Assembly: GCA_040384645.1 (NCBI GenBank)
Contig: JAZKIX010000063.1
Span: 1-7,172 of the forward strand
DNA from: JAZKIX01 sp040384645
GTDB lineage: Bacteria; Pseudomonadota; Gammaproteobacteria; Burkholderiales; Burkholderiaceae_D
Direction: 5' to 3'
DNA: 7,172 nt
Position 1 is the stretch's first letter, and every line of letters begins with the position of its first letter. The translations under genes were made by a program, and so were the position numbers. Of the stretch, positions 1 to 6,325 are shown one piece after another. The notes below the pieces were generated by a model. The model made no database searches, was not told the DNA's origin, and saw only the letters and a program-made list of their open reading frames with translations.

Positions 1-2
1 TC

Positions 3-101
3 GCGCAAGTGCTGCTACAAATCATCAATGAAGAGGCCATTTCTGTCGAACCGCCGACCTTGAACCTGGTGGTGCGGGAATCGGTGAGACGCATTACCTG
101 A
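3..101 (+). CDS. LacI-family transcriptional regulator, C-terminal end only (5' partial)
   Basis: The frame is open from the window edge to TGA at 99-101 and gives the last 32 residues of a protein. The tail LNLVVRESVRRI matches the typical end of LacI/GalR-family repressors, where the last strand of the sugar-binding domain reads roughly (L/V)(V/I)xRES. The preceding AQVLLQIINEE fits the helix that comes before it. The helix-turn-helix and most of the effector-binding domain lie outside the window, so the ligand and targets cannot be inferred. The gene converges on the MATE transporter. A family-typical role would be sugar-responsive repression, possibly of the nearby GH5 hydrolase, but no operator links them in this sequence. 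It is a short fragment, so the family call is moderately secure and the function is open. Confidence 0.6.
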   Translation, partial: AQVLLQIINEEAISVEPPTLNLVVRESVRRIT

Positions 102-164
102 CGATTTATCTCGCCGTTCTGCTGCCTACCACTGTTTTTCGCACAAAATATACTGGGGTATGTA

Positions 165-185
165 TTTTATAAGCCCCTTATAAAA
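165..185. repeat. Perfect AT-rich palindrome between convergent genes
   Basis: Arms TTTTATAAG (165-173) and CTTATAAAA (177-185) are exact reverse complements around a CCC spacer. The site lies in the 134-base gap between the converging LacI-family and MATE genes, where a bidirectional terminator would be expected. The arms start with T and end with A, the reverse of a classical intrinsic terminator, and no U-tract follows on either strand. It could be a weak RNA hairpin or a protein-binding palindrome. The 9-mer AAATATACT occurs on both sides, at 146-154 and 209-217. Confidence 0.4.
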
Positions 186-235
186 CGTGCGGGATGGCAG
201 TGATTAGTAAATATACTCCCCCAATTTTCTCCGTT

Positions 236-1651
236 TTAGGTAAGAAAAATCGGCTTTGTGGCAGGGCTCGCAATAGCCCTTTCGCTGTCGATCCGCTGTT
301 TAATCCTGGTCGCATATTTGCGCCATTTTCCACCCCGCCAGCGCCACAAGTTCGCCAGACCGCGCACCCATTCATCAGCGGCGTAAGCCAGCCAAACCCC
401 TACCAGCGCTAATGGACTATGCAAACCGAGCAGCCATGCCAGCGGTACTGCGACGCCCCACATTGAAAAAACCCCAAACATGACCGGAAAACGTGAATCG
501 CCGGCTGCGCGCAGAGCATTGATGACAATTAGGTTGAAAGTACGTCCGGTTTCTATCAATATACACAATCGCATCAGCGGCACGCCGATTTCAATATATT
601 CAGTATCCAGGGTAAAAAAACGCAATATTGGCTCGGCAAAAATAGCCACGATGATCGACACCGTCGCCGTCACGACCCAGCCCAGAATCAGGCTGCGACG
701 CAATTGTCGGGCTGCAGCCTGCAAGTCCCCGGCGCCGACCTGGTAGCCGATCACCACTTCCGTTGCCAAACCCAGAGCCATGCCGAACAGCATGATCAAA
801 CCCATTATCTGCCGCACAAAACTTTGTGCGATCACAGCCTTGGCGCCGAGCATGCCGATCACTTTCATGATCAGCATGAAGCTCATGTGATAAGCCAGGT
901 TTTCTGCCGCGGCTGGCATGCCGATGGCCATGACCGGCTTGAGCCTGAGCCAATCCATTTTCCATAGGATTTCATTACGCCATTTCAATCCAATACTGCT
1001 GCGTTGCAACCACCAGGTTCCAGCGAGAAAACAACTGCGGCTAATCAAGGCCACTATCGCTAACCATGGCATTTTGTCCAATATCGGCGCGTTCCAGCCG
1101 TACAGCACGGCACATAAGCCTAAAACCTGCACCAGATAGGACGCCAGGTTCATGACAAAAGTAATTTGCGCTTGGCCATAAGCGCGCAGCAAGGCGATCA
1201 GGCAAAGATTCGGCGCTTCGATCAGAAGCAATAGAGCCAAAAGCTGCAAATACGGTTTGGCATAGGGAAGCAACTCTTGTGGAAAACTCCAGAGACGGAA
1301 GATCGGGTCAGCGCCCACACTTAACACCAATGCACACAAAGCGCCCATCCACATGGAGCCGGTCAACGCGTTATAACAAATCTCTTGCGCGCTCTTGCGC
1401 TCGCCTGCGCCCAAATATTGGGTCGCCACCACGCTGGCACCCATGGTGACAAAACGCAGCAACACATAGCCAAAAAAAACCAGGAAAAATACCGTATTTA
1501 CCGCGGCTGCAGCGGCTACCGACTGTTGGCTGATCAGCCACATCGACAAAATGCCGACGCCCATTTGTAAAGCGAGTTCGCCAAAAATCGGCAAAGCGAC
1601 GCTACTGAGACTGGGCACCCCGGGCGCCGGGGAAATTGAAGACTTATTCAT
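236..1651 (-). CDS. MATE-family multidrug/cation efflux transporter
   Basis: This is an inner-membrane antiporter of 471 residues, the usual MATE size, with about twelve hydrophobic segments arranged as two related halves. The internal repeat is visible. LPIFGELALQ (about 20-29) mirrors GMPAAAENLAYH (about 244-255). GASVVATQYLGAGERK (71-86) mirrors the ATEVVIGYQVGAGD stretch (about 296-309). LIALLRAYGQAQ (about 151-162) mirrors INALRAAGDSRFP (about 377-389). The ETGRTFNLIVINALRAAGD region resembles the YeeO/EmmdR-like branch of MATE proteins, though that subfamily call is tentative. Such proteins export cationic drugs or metabolites using a Na+ or H+ gradient; the substrate cannot be read from sequence. 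The tail after about residue 438 is basic and probably cytoplasmic. ATG at 1649-1651 is the natural start, but no clear Shine-Dalgarno sequence precedes it. The gene is co-directional with the GH5 gene, 229 bases away. Confidence 0.9.
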   Translation of the reverse strand: MNKSSISPAPGVPSLSSVALPIFGELALQMGVGILSMWLISQQSVAAAAAVNTVFFLVFFGYVLLRFVTMGASVVATQYLGAGERKSAQEICYNALTGSMWMGALCALVLSVGADPIFRLWSFPQELLPYAKPYLQLLALLLLIEAPNLCLIALLRAYGQAQITFVMNLASYLVQVLGLCAVLYGWNAPILDKMPWLAIVALISRSCFLAGTWWLQRSSIGLKWRNEILWKMDWLRLKPVMAIGMPAAAENLAYHMSFMLIMKVIGMLGAKAVIAQSFVRQIMGLIMLFGMALGLATEVVIGYQVGAGDLQAAARQLRRSLILGWVVTATVSIIVAIFAEPILRFFTLDTEYIEIGVPLMRLCILIETGRTFNLIVINALRAAGDSRFPVMFGVFSMWGVAVPLAWLLGLHSPLALVGVWLAYAADEWVRGLANLWRWRGGKWRKYATRIKQRIDSERAIASPATKPIFLT

Positions 1652-1798
1652 GGGTAGCGACTACGCGAGGTGAGATGAACCTGATGTCGGCGACGGTGGT
1701 CGCCAATACAGTCAAACGATCCAGAGTGTGAGGAATGAGGCGGGGAACAGGCGCCGGAGAAAAATACAAAAGCGAAACCAAACCAATTCCTATCACGT

Positions 1799-1820
1799 GG
1801 ACAGCGCCCGCGCGCCGTCC
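1799..1820. repeat. GC-rich imperfect hairpin between the GH5 and MATE genes
   Basis: The arms are GGAC-A-GCGC (1799-1807) and GCGC-C-GTCC (1812-1820) around a CCGC loop, with eight pairs and one A/C mismatch. It sits downstream of the GH5 stop on the minus strand, separated from it by a very AT-rich stretch (1821-1851). It could be part of the 3' end of the GH5 transcript, but on the minus strand no T-run follows it, so it is not a standard intrinsic terminator. A CACGTG palindrome overlaps one end (1794-1799). Confidence 0.3.
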
Positions 1821-1880
1821 AATTTATTTCAATTTAAAATTTAATATTTACAAGCTGATGGGGATTGACACGTAAATTGC

Positions 1881-2990
1881 CTACTTGCCCAACAAGGCGT
1901 CCTTCAACTCACTACGCCATGTTTTTGAAATAGGGTCATAAACCCCAAAACTAGAGGCGAACTCCCAATATCCCCAGCTTATATCGCGCAACTCAGCTTC
2001 ATCGCGCATGATACGGGTGAACGTTACGCGGGATGCCATATCGGCCTTGCTATAGGCGCCGAACTCACCCAGATACACCGGATATCGTTTGGCGCTGGCC
2101 CAGGCACTAGCCGTTTCAAGTGGATCAATTATTTGGTTTTTTTGCTCTGTGGTGCAACAAGTGATACCGGTCGGCATCGGTGGTGACGCCCATTCCGCGC
2201 CTTGATGCGTAAATTTGAACGGCTCGTAATTATGTACCGTGGCAATCAAGTTTGCATCGTTTGGCAAACGCAGGTTTCGCAATTCCTTGGCGTTATTCCA
2301 TTGAATCGGCCCGATTACAATTGGTCGGGTTGGATTACTCTTACGGATCACATTAACCGCACGCGCGACCAGATCGTTCCACTTGTCGCTGGTTTGACGG
2401 CCATGCGGTTCGTTATATATTTCAAAAACCAGTTTGTCCGATTTGTCCTTGTAACGCTGGGCGATTTGTTCCCACATCGCCAGGAAACGCTCTTCCAAAA
2501 TCGCATCGTCCACCCTGCGCTCACCTGCATCAAGTGTATCGCCATCGAGTTGCCGATAATGATGCATATTAAGCATCAGATAAAAACCAGTGTTAAGTCC
2601 CTGATCGACTGCCGCTTCAACCCGGTCGGCAAACCCGGCATCAATCAAGAACGGCGCCTTGGCATCGGCATGGTTACTCCAGCGCACTGGCAATCTGACC
2701 GAACTAAAGCCACCCGCTTTGGCCTTGGCAAAAAAATCACTTTCTAGCCGCAAGCCCCACGCACCTTCGGTTGGCGCATCGAACATATTGCCGAAGTTCA
2801 CGCCACGCCCCAATGCCTTGGCTGTGCTGATCGCCAGCGGCGATGCGCCGGGCGGATTGTCGTTCGCCATCGGTGGGTAACTGCTGATTTGCGCAATCGT
2901 GGCGCTGTTGCCGCCGCCGCATGCTGATACCAGACCGACTGCAATACCGATCACGCCGGCACGAACAAATCTGCGAAAAATAATGGTCAT
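1881..2990 (-). CDS. GH5-family endoglucanase-type glycoside hydrolase, lipoprotein
   Basis: This is a predicted exported beta-glycanase of 369 residues acting on beta-1,4-linked polysaccharide (cellulose-like by family, exact substrate unknown). I chose the ATG at 2988-2990 because AAAGGA lies 6 bases upstream and because it gives a clean lipoprotein signal peptide: basic FRRFVR, a hydrophobic core, and lipobox VSAC with Cys24. The residue after Cys is Gly, which favours outer-membrane sorting. After a short linker (25-55) the GH5 domain fills the rest. It opens with GRGVNFGNMFDAP (61-73), followed by VRLPVRW with Arg99, MHHY with His143/His144, and YNEP with the acid/base Glu194. VHNYEPF has His253 and Tyr255, YLGEFGAYS has the nucleophile Glu309, and SWGYWEF (338-344) supplies a substrate-side Trp. 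All expected catalytic residues are present, so it looks active. Two adjacent cysteines (278-279) stand out. No carbohydrate-binding module is present. It is co-directional with fur, 74 bases downstream. Confidence 0.9.
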   Translation of the reverse strand: MTIIFRRFVRAGVIGIAVGLVSACGGGNSATIAQISSYPPMANDNPPGASPLAISTAKALGRGVNFGNMFDAPTEGAWGLRLESDFFAKAKAGGFSSVRLPVRWSNHADAKAPFLIDAGFADRVEAAVDQGLNTGFYLMLNMHHYRQLDGDTLDAGERRVDDAILEERFLAMWEQIAQRYKDKSDKLVFEIYNEPHGRQTSDKWNDLVARAVNVIRKSNPTRPIVIGPIQWNNAKELRNLRLPNDANLIATVHNYEPFKFTHQGAEWASPPMPTGITCCTTEQKNQIIDPLETASAWASAKRYPVYLGEFGAYSKADMASRVTFTRIMRDEAELRDISWGYWEFASSFGVYDPISKTWRSELKDALLGK

Positions 2991-2996
2991 GCAAGA

Positions 2997-3002
2997 TCCT
3001 TT
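2997..3002 (-). promoter_or_regulatory. Ribosome binding site of the GH5 gene
   Basis: On the minus strand AAAGGA stands 6 bases before the ATG at 2988-2990. This decides the start. An in-frame ATG at 3033-3035 would add 15 residues before the lipoprotein signal and would place this site inside the coding region. Confidence 0.7.
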
Positions 3003-3064
3003 AGGCAGCAAAAATAGGATATGGGGATTTTTCAAAGGCCTGCCCGCCGCAACTGGGCGTCAAG

Positions 3065-3496
3065 TCATCGGCGGCGATGCGGACACGCATCTTTGCTGCA
3101 ATGCGCGTATAACGCCAGCGCGTGTTCGGCAATCACAAAACCGCGTTCGACTGCGATTTTTTGCTGCCGCCGTTCGATTTCATCGTCGCAAAACTCTTCC
3201 ACCCGGCCGCAATCGAGGCATACCAAGTGATCGTGATGCGAACCTTCATTCAATTCAAAAATGGCCTTGCCAGTCTCAAAATGATTACGGTGCAACAAAC
3301 CTGCCTGTTCGAACTGGGTCAAAACACGGTATACCGTGGCCAGCCCGACATCCATGCTTTCGGTGAGCAAAATGCGATATACGTCTTCGGCGGTCAAATG
3401 CCGCACTGGGCTATTTTGGAATATCTCAAGAATTTTCAGCCGTGGTAAAGTCGCTTTTAGACCGCTGGCTTTGAGTTCGGAAGGATTGTTAATCAT
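3065..3496 (-). CDS. fur: Ferric uptake regulator Fur
   Basis: This is an iron-responsive transcriptional repressor: the Fe(II)-bound dimer binds Fur boxes and shuts off iron-uptake genes. The protein is 143 residues. The N-terminal winged helix contains LKATLPRLKILEIF (13-26) and the recognition-helix region GLATVYRVLTQFEQAG (51-66). The metal-binding residues sit at the same numbers as in E. coli Fur: His33, Glu81, His88, His90, Cys93, Cys96, Cys133 and Cys138. That match supports the ATG at 3494-3496. Two in-frame ATGs upstream (3518-3520 and 3530-3532) would add 8 or 12 residues that the family usually lacks, and the outermost overlaps the likely -10 element. It is divergent from bamE, a common betaproteobacterial arrangement. 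No convincing 19-bp Fur box is visible upstream, so autoregulation is not supported here. Confidence 0.96.
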   Translation of the reverse strand: MINNPSELKASGLKATLPRLKILEIFQNSPVRHLTAEDVYRILLTESMDVGLATVYRVLTQFEQAGLLHRNHFETGKAIFELNEGSHHDHLVCLDCGRVEEFCDDEIERRQQKIAVERGFVIAEHALALYAHCSKDACPHRRR

Positions 3497-3527
3497 GTTT
3501 GATGCTTCTGTGCCTGTCATGTGCTTT

Positions 3528-3557
3528 ATCATATAGTGTTTTAGCGCTCCTGCTCAA
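3528..3557 (-). promoter_or_regulatory. Candidate sigma70 promoter of fur
   Basis: Reading the minus strand, TTGAGC (3557 to 3552) and TATGAT (3533 to 3528) match the -35 and -10 consensus at four or five of six positions, with an 18-base spacer. Transcription would begin near 3521. That is downstream of the outermost in-frame ATG (3530-3532) and agrees with the fur start at 3496. The call is by eye only. Confidence 0.4.
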
Positions 3558-3567
3558 TCGATTTGAG
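3553..3567. promoter_or_regulatory. Interrupted palindrome in the fur-bamE control region
   Basis: CTCAA (3553-3557) and TTGAG (3563-3567) are inverted around a 5-base spacer, with ATCGAT nested at 3557-3562. It overlaps the candidate -35 of fur and lies just before the bamE start, where a regulator could influence both genes. It does not resemble a Fur box. The length is short enough to arise by chance. Confidence 0.25.
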
Positions 3568-3574
3568 ACCACCC

Positions 3575-4057
3575 ATGCGAATGTTTCCCCCTATTTTAAA
3601 ACGTCTTCCCGCCGTCGTCGCGACACTATCTCTCAGTCTGACGCTTGGCTTGTCCGGTTGCGCCACCAAAACCCCTAGCAGCGAAACGGCCTCCGCTGAT
3701 GGCGCGCAAACCACGTCACAAACGGGTGTTAAACGCGTGTTATGGCTTTTTTCACCCTTTCGCATCGATATACAGCAAGGCAATTTCGTTTCAGAAGAAA
3801 TGGTGTCGCAGCTCAAGGAAGGTATGACACGCGATCAAGTACGATTCGTGCTCGGCACGCCGCTGCTGACTGATATTTTCCACGGCGATCGTTGGGATTA
3901 TCCGTTCCGCCTGCAAAAGAGCAATGGCGACGTCATCACCAGCCGGGTTGCTGTGTTTTTCAAGGACGGCAAAATGGAGCGCTTTGAAGGCGGCAACCTG
4001 CCGTCTGAAAAAGATTATTTAGCGCGCATCGCCGGTTCTTCGACCGGATCTAAATAA
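3575..4057 (+). CDS. bamE: Outer membrane protein assembly factor BamE (OmlA/SmpA family lipoprotein)
   Basis: This is a small lipoprotein of the BAM complex, which folds beta-barrel proteins into the outer membrane; BamE contacts BamD and stabilises the complex. The protein is 160 residues. Its signal peptide ends in lipobox LSGC with Cys29. A Ser/Thr/Ala-rich linker follows (about 30-52). The SmpA/OmlA domain then carries the family signatures SPFRIDIQQGNFV (60-72), LKEGMTRDQVRFVLGTP (80-96) and DRWDYPFRL (105-113). E. coli BamE is shorter (113 residues); the longer linker is the main difference. ATG 3575-3577 was chosen. TTG at 3563 and ATG at 3581 are also in frame and give the same mature protein. 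No strong Shine-Dalgarno sequence is visible. The gene is divergent from fur and is followed by dapB after 101 bases. Confidence 0.93.
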   Translation: MRMFPPILKRLPAVVATLSLSLTLGLSGCATKTPSSETASADGAQTTSQTGVKRVLWLFSPFRIDIQQGNFVSEEMVSQLKEGMTRDQVRFVLGTPLLTDIFHGDRWDYPFRLQKSNGDVITSRVAVFFKDGKMERFEGGNLPSEKDYLARIAGSSTGSK

Positions 4058-4086
4058 CCGTCAAATAAGCTTTTCACTTTTTAAAA

Positions 4087-4118
4087 GACTGGCTTTGCTT
4101 CAAGCAAGCGCGCCAGTC
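4087..4118 (-). terminator. Hairpin with a T-run on the antisense side, bamE-dapB spacer
   Basis: Outer arms GACTGGC (4087-4093) and GCCAGTC (4112-4118) pair perfectly over 7 bp. Inside lies a second inverted repeat, TTGCTT (4095-4100) and AAGCAA (4102-4107). On the plus strand no T-run follows, so it does not look like a bamE terminator. On the minus strand the stem is followed directly by TTTTAAAAAG, which resembles a weak intrinsic terminator facing antisense transcripts coming from dapB. It could also be an mRNA processing or stability element in a bamE-dapB transcript. Confidence 0.35.
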
Positions 4119-4158
4119 CATCAAAACCCACTGCAAATACAAGCAATTCCATAGAACT

Positions 4159-4971
4159 ATGTCAAGCACACCAATGAAGATTGCCGTTGCCGGCGCCAGC
4201 GGCCGTATGGGGCGCATGTTGATCGAAGCCATCGGCCAAGCCGACGATGCGCAGTTATCGGGCGCGTTGGGTCGAGCCGGGTCACCCAATCTGCACGCAG
4301 ATGCATCGGCATTTCTCGGACACGCGTCAGGCGCCTTGATTGAATCGGATTTGGCTTTGGGATTGGCAAATTCACATTACCTGATCGACTTCACGCGGCC
4401 CGAAGGCACGCTTAAACACGTCGAATACTGCGCCGAACACGGTATCAAAATGATCATTGGCACTACCGGATTCGACGACGCTGGCAAAGCAGCAATTGCC
4501 GCGGCCGCGCAAAAAACCGCCATCGTATTCGCGCCCAATATGAGCGTCGGGGTCAATGTCACCCTGAAGTTGCTGGAACTGGCCGCCAAGAGTTTTGCCG
4601 AAGGTTACGACATCGAAATTATCGAAGCGCATCATCGTCATAAAGTCGATGCGCCCTCCGGTACTGCGCTGAAAATGGGCGAAGTCATTGCTGACGCGCT
4701 GGGCCGTAAGCTCGACGATGTGGCGGTCTATACACGCGAAGGCATCACCGGCGCGCGCGATCCCTCCTCCATCGGTTTTGCCACCATCCGTGGTGGCGAT
4801 GTGATCGGCGACCATACGGTATTGTTTGCCGGCATCGGCGAACGGATCGAAATCAGTCACAAATCATCGAGCCGCGTTACTTATGCGCATGGTTCCTTGC
4901 GTGCGGCACGCTTTTTAGCCGATAAAAGCACCGGCTTATACGATATGCAAGACGTGCTGGGACTGCGTTAA
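4159..4971 (+). CDS. dapB: 4-hydroxy-tetrahydrodipicolinate reductase DapB
   Basis: This cytoplasmic enzyme of the diaminopimelate pathway reduces 4-hydroxy-tetrahydrodipicolinate with NAD(P)H to tetrahydrodipicolinate, feeding lysine and peptidoglycan synthesis. It has 270 residues, the normal length. The N-terminal Rossmann domain begins with IAVAGASGRMGRML (8-21), the dinucleotide-binding glycine loop. IIGTTGF (99-105) and FAPNMSVGVN (124-133) are family signatures. The catalytic motif EAHHRHKVDAPSGTA (156-170) supplies His158, His159 and Lys162, one off the E. coli numbering (159, 160, 163). The C-terminal half forms the substrate-binding and tetramer domain. The start at 4159 is uncertain: a second in-frame ATG at 4174 would remove five residues, and neither has a clear ribosome binding site. 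The gene probably belongs to the plus-strand housekeeping group with bamE. Confidence 0.96.
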   Translation: MSSTPMKIAVAGASGRMGRMLIEAIGQADDAQLSGALGRAGSPNLHADASAFLGHASGALIESDLALGLANSHYLIDFTRPEGTLKHVEYCAEHGIKMIIGTTGFDDAGKAAIAAAAQKTAIVFAPNMSVGVNVTLKLLELAAKSFAEGYDIEIIEAHHRHKVDAPSGTALKMGEVIADALGRKLDDVAVYTREGITGARDPSSIGFATIRGGDVIGDHTVLFAGIGERIEISHKSSSRVTYAHGSLRAARFLADKSTGLYDMQDVLGLR

Positions 4972-4996
4972 ATTGCCTCGCTTTGGAGCAAATAGT

Positions 4997-5094
4997 AGGG
5001 GTATATGTCAAAACACCCCTTCTCCCGCACGGATTTATTGCACCTTTTAAAATACACCAGGCAGTATATTTTTAGCTCAACACGCTATATTTTT
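4997..5094. promoter_or_regulatory. dapB-exbB spacer with an inverted repeat and tandem AT-rich motifs
   Basis: This 143-base gap holds AGGGGT (4997-5002) and ACCCCT (5015-5020), a 6-bp inverted repeat with a 12-base loop and no following T-run, so it is a doubtful terminator. Further on TATATTTTT occurs twice, at 5065-5073 and 5086-5094, exactly 21 bases apart (about two helical turns). The first overlaps AGTATATTT (5063-5071). Either TATATT could be a -10 for exbB, but no good -35 lies at the right distance. No Fur box is recognisable. It probably contains the exbB promoter; its exact position is not established. Confidence 0.3.
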
Positions 5095-5114
5095 GCTTCG
5101 GAAGCTTAATCCAC

Positions 5115-5816
5115 ATGAATCCTATCGTAGCCAATCAAAGCCTCGGGCTGGCGCACTACTGGGCGCAAAGCGACAATATCAGCCGCGCCGTAGCCTGCGC
5201 GCTATTACTGATGTCGATCTTGAGCTGGTTTTACATCCTGTCGAAATCATGGAGCGCGTGGCGCATGCGTTCCAGCACGGCGGCGCTGGAATCGTTCTGG
5301 AAAGCCCCTACTTTGCCTGACGCCATTACCTTGATGAAGCTAGCCGATAGCGAATACATTTTCGCCCCGCTGGCAATCCAAAGTGCAGAAGCTGCCAACC
5401 TGTCGCAAGCTGGCAATGGCGGCGCCTCCCTGAACGCCGCGATTGACCCCAGTGAGTTAATTACCCGCACCCTGCGCCAGGAAATCAACCGAGTCTCAGC
5501 CCGGCTTGAAAGCGGCCTGACCTTGCTTGCTTCAGTCGGCGCGACCGCCCCTTTTATCGGCCTGCTCGGTACGGTCTGGGGCATTTACCATGCCTTGATC
5601 GCGGTTTCGGCCGCTGGCAACGTGCAGATCGACAAGATCGCCGGCCCGGTCGGTGAAGCCCTGGTCATGACTGCGCTTGGCTTGGCGGTGGCGATCCCCT
5701 CCGTGCTTGCCTACAATGCCTTTACTCGCGTCAACCGGGTCACGCTGGCCGAACTGGATGCCTTCGCACACGATTTGCACGCTTACCTGACGACCGGCGC
5801 TCGGGTCGGAAAATGA
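5115..5816 (+). CDS. exbB: MotA/TolQ/ExbB proton channel family protein (ExbB type)
   Basis: This is an inner-membrane subunit of a proton-driven motor. With ExbD it harnesses proton-motive force and passes it to TonB for outer-membrane transport. The protein is 233 residues with three membrane segments at about 25-43, 135-158 and 180-203, separated by a long cytoplasmic loop containing ELITRTLRQEINR (114-126). The hallmark residues are present: Thr153 in APFIGLLGTVWGIYHAL and, in VGEALVMTALGLAVAIPS, Glu181 and Thr186. They sit five residues after E. coli ExbB Thr148, Glu176 and Thr181. A GGAAG lies 10 bases before the ATG. TolQ is the main alternative, since the two families are close. ExbB is preferred because of the ExbD-like partner immediately downstream and the absence of other tol genes nearby. 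It is followed by exbD after 41 bases. Confidence 0.88.
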   Translation: MNPIVANQSLGLAHYWAQSDNISRAVACALLLMSILSWFYILSKSWSAWRMRSSTAALESFWKAPTLPDAITLMKLADSEYIFAPLAIQSAEAANLSQAGNGGASLNAAIDPSELITRTLRQEINRVSARLESGLTLLASVGATAPFIGLLGTVWGIYHALIAVSAAGNVQIDKIAGPVGEALVMTALGLAVAIPSVLAYNAFTRVNRVTLAELDAFAHDLHAYLTTGARVGK

Positions 5817-5844
5817 GCGCATGTCCTCATTCACGCTATCAATT

Positions 5845-5850
5845 GGAGGA
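5845..5850 (+). promoter_or_regulatory. Strong ribosome binding site of exbD
   Basis: GGAGGA lies 7 bases before the exbD ATG. It is the clearest Shine-Dalgarno sequence in the window and contrasts with the barstar gene that follows, which has none. Confidence 0.8.
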
Positions 5851-5857
5851 TTAAAAC

Positions 5858-6325
5858 ATGGCGTTCGGCGGCTTTAACGACAATAAGAATCCTGGCCCCA
5901 TGGCCGACATCAATGTCACGCCGATGGTCGACGTGATGCTGGTGCTGCTGGTCATTTTTATCGTCACTGCACCCCTGTTCACCCACGCGATCAAGCTTGA
6001 CCTGCCCAATGCGGAATCAGCGCCGGCACCGGAAAAAGCAGCCAGCATTTCATTGGCCATCCAGGCCAGCGGTGAGCTGTTCTGGAACGACGAGGCCATC
6101 AACCAAATGGAGTTGGCTACCAAGCTAGCCAGCGCCGCCAGCCAAAAACCTGTACCTGAATTGCTATTGCATGCCGACAAAGAAACCCGTTACGACGTCA
6201 TCGCCCAAGTGATGGCGGCGGCGCAAGCCAAGGGCATGAGCAAACTTAGTTTTGTGACCGATCCCAAAGCCACTTCCAGCACGGCAGCCGCCACCTCCAC
6301 TCACGCCGCGAAAGAAAAAAAATAA
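5858..6325 (+). CDS. exbD: ExbD/TolR-family biopolymer transport protein
   Basis: This is the partner of ExbB in the proton-driven motor. It has 155 residues with a short cytoplasmic N-terminus, one membrane segment (about 23-42) and a periplasmic domain. The signature DINVTPMVDVMLVLLVIFIV (17-36) contains Asp25, at the same number as the essential transmembrane Asp25 of E. coli ExbD. The periplasmic part includes LLLHADKETRYDVIAQVM (about 107-124), the conserved strand-helix region of the family. The last 20 or so residues are a low-complexity Ala/Thr/Ser tail ending in Lys-Glu-Lys-Lys, which is coded by an eight-A run just before the stop. The TAA stop shares its last A with the ATG of the barstar gene. 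No tonB gene follows, so TonB must be encoded elsewhere if this is a TonB motor. Confidence 0.9.
   Translation: MAFGGFNDNKNPGPMADINVTPMVDVMLVLLVIFIVTAPLFTHAIKLDLPNAESAPAPEKAASISLAIQASGELFWNDEAINQMELATKLASAASQKPVPELLLHADKETRYDVIAQVMAAAQAKGMSKLSFVTDPKATSSTAAATSTHAAKEKK

Noticed and set aside
1821..1880. Intrinsic terminator of the GH5 gene in the AT-rich stretch
   Set aside because: There are only short AATTT/AAATTT self-complementary runs, with no GC stem followed by a T-run on the minus strand.
2202..2747. 181-codon plus-strand open frame opposite the GH5 gene
   Set aside because: It is antisense to a gene with intact catalytic motifs, and its protein shows no recognisable domain.
2991..3035. 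Longer start for the GH5 gene (ATG at 3033-3035)
   Set aside because: It places 15 residues before the lipoprotein signal and puts the good ribosome binding site (2997-3002) inside the gene.
3497..3532. Longer Fur starting at 3532
   Set aside because: The extra 12 residues are not typical of Fur. The shorter form matches E. coli metal-ligand numbering exactly, and the upstream ATG overlaps the candidate -10.
3497..3574. Fur box in the fur-bamE gap
   Set aside because: No stretch resembles the GATAAT-based 19-bp consensus well enough.
4372..4860. 162-codon minus-strand open frame opposite dapB
   Set aside because: It is a mirror of the dapB coding pattern, with no family features or ribosome binding site.
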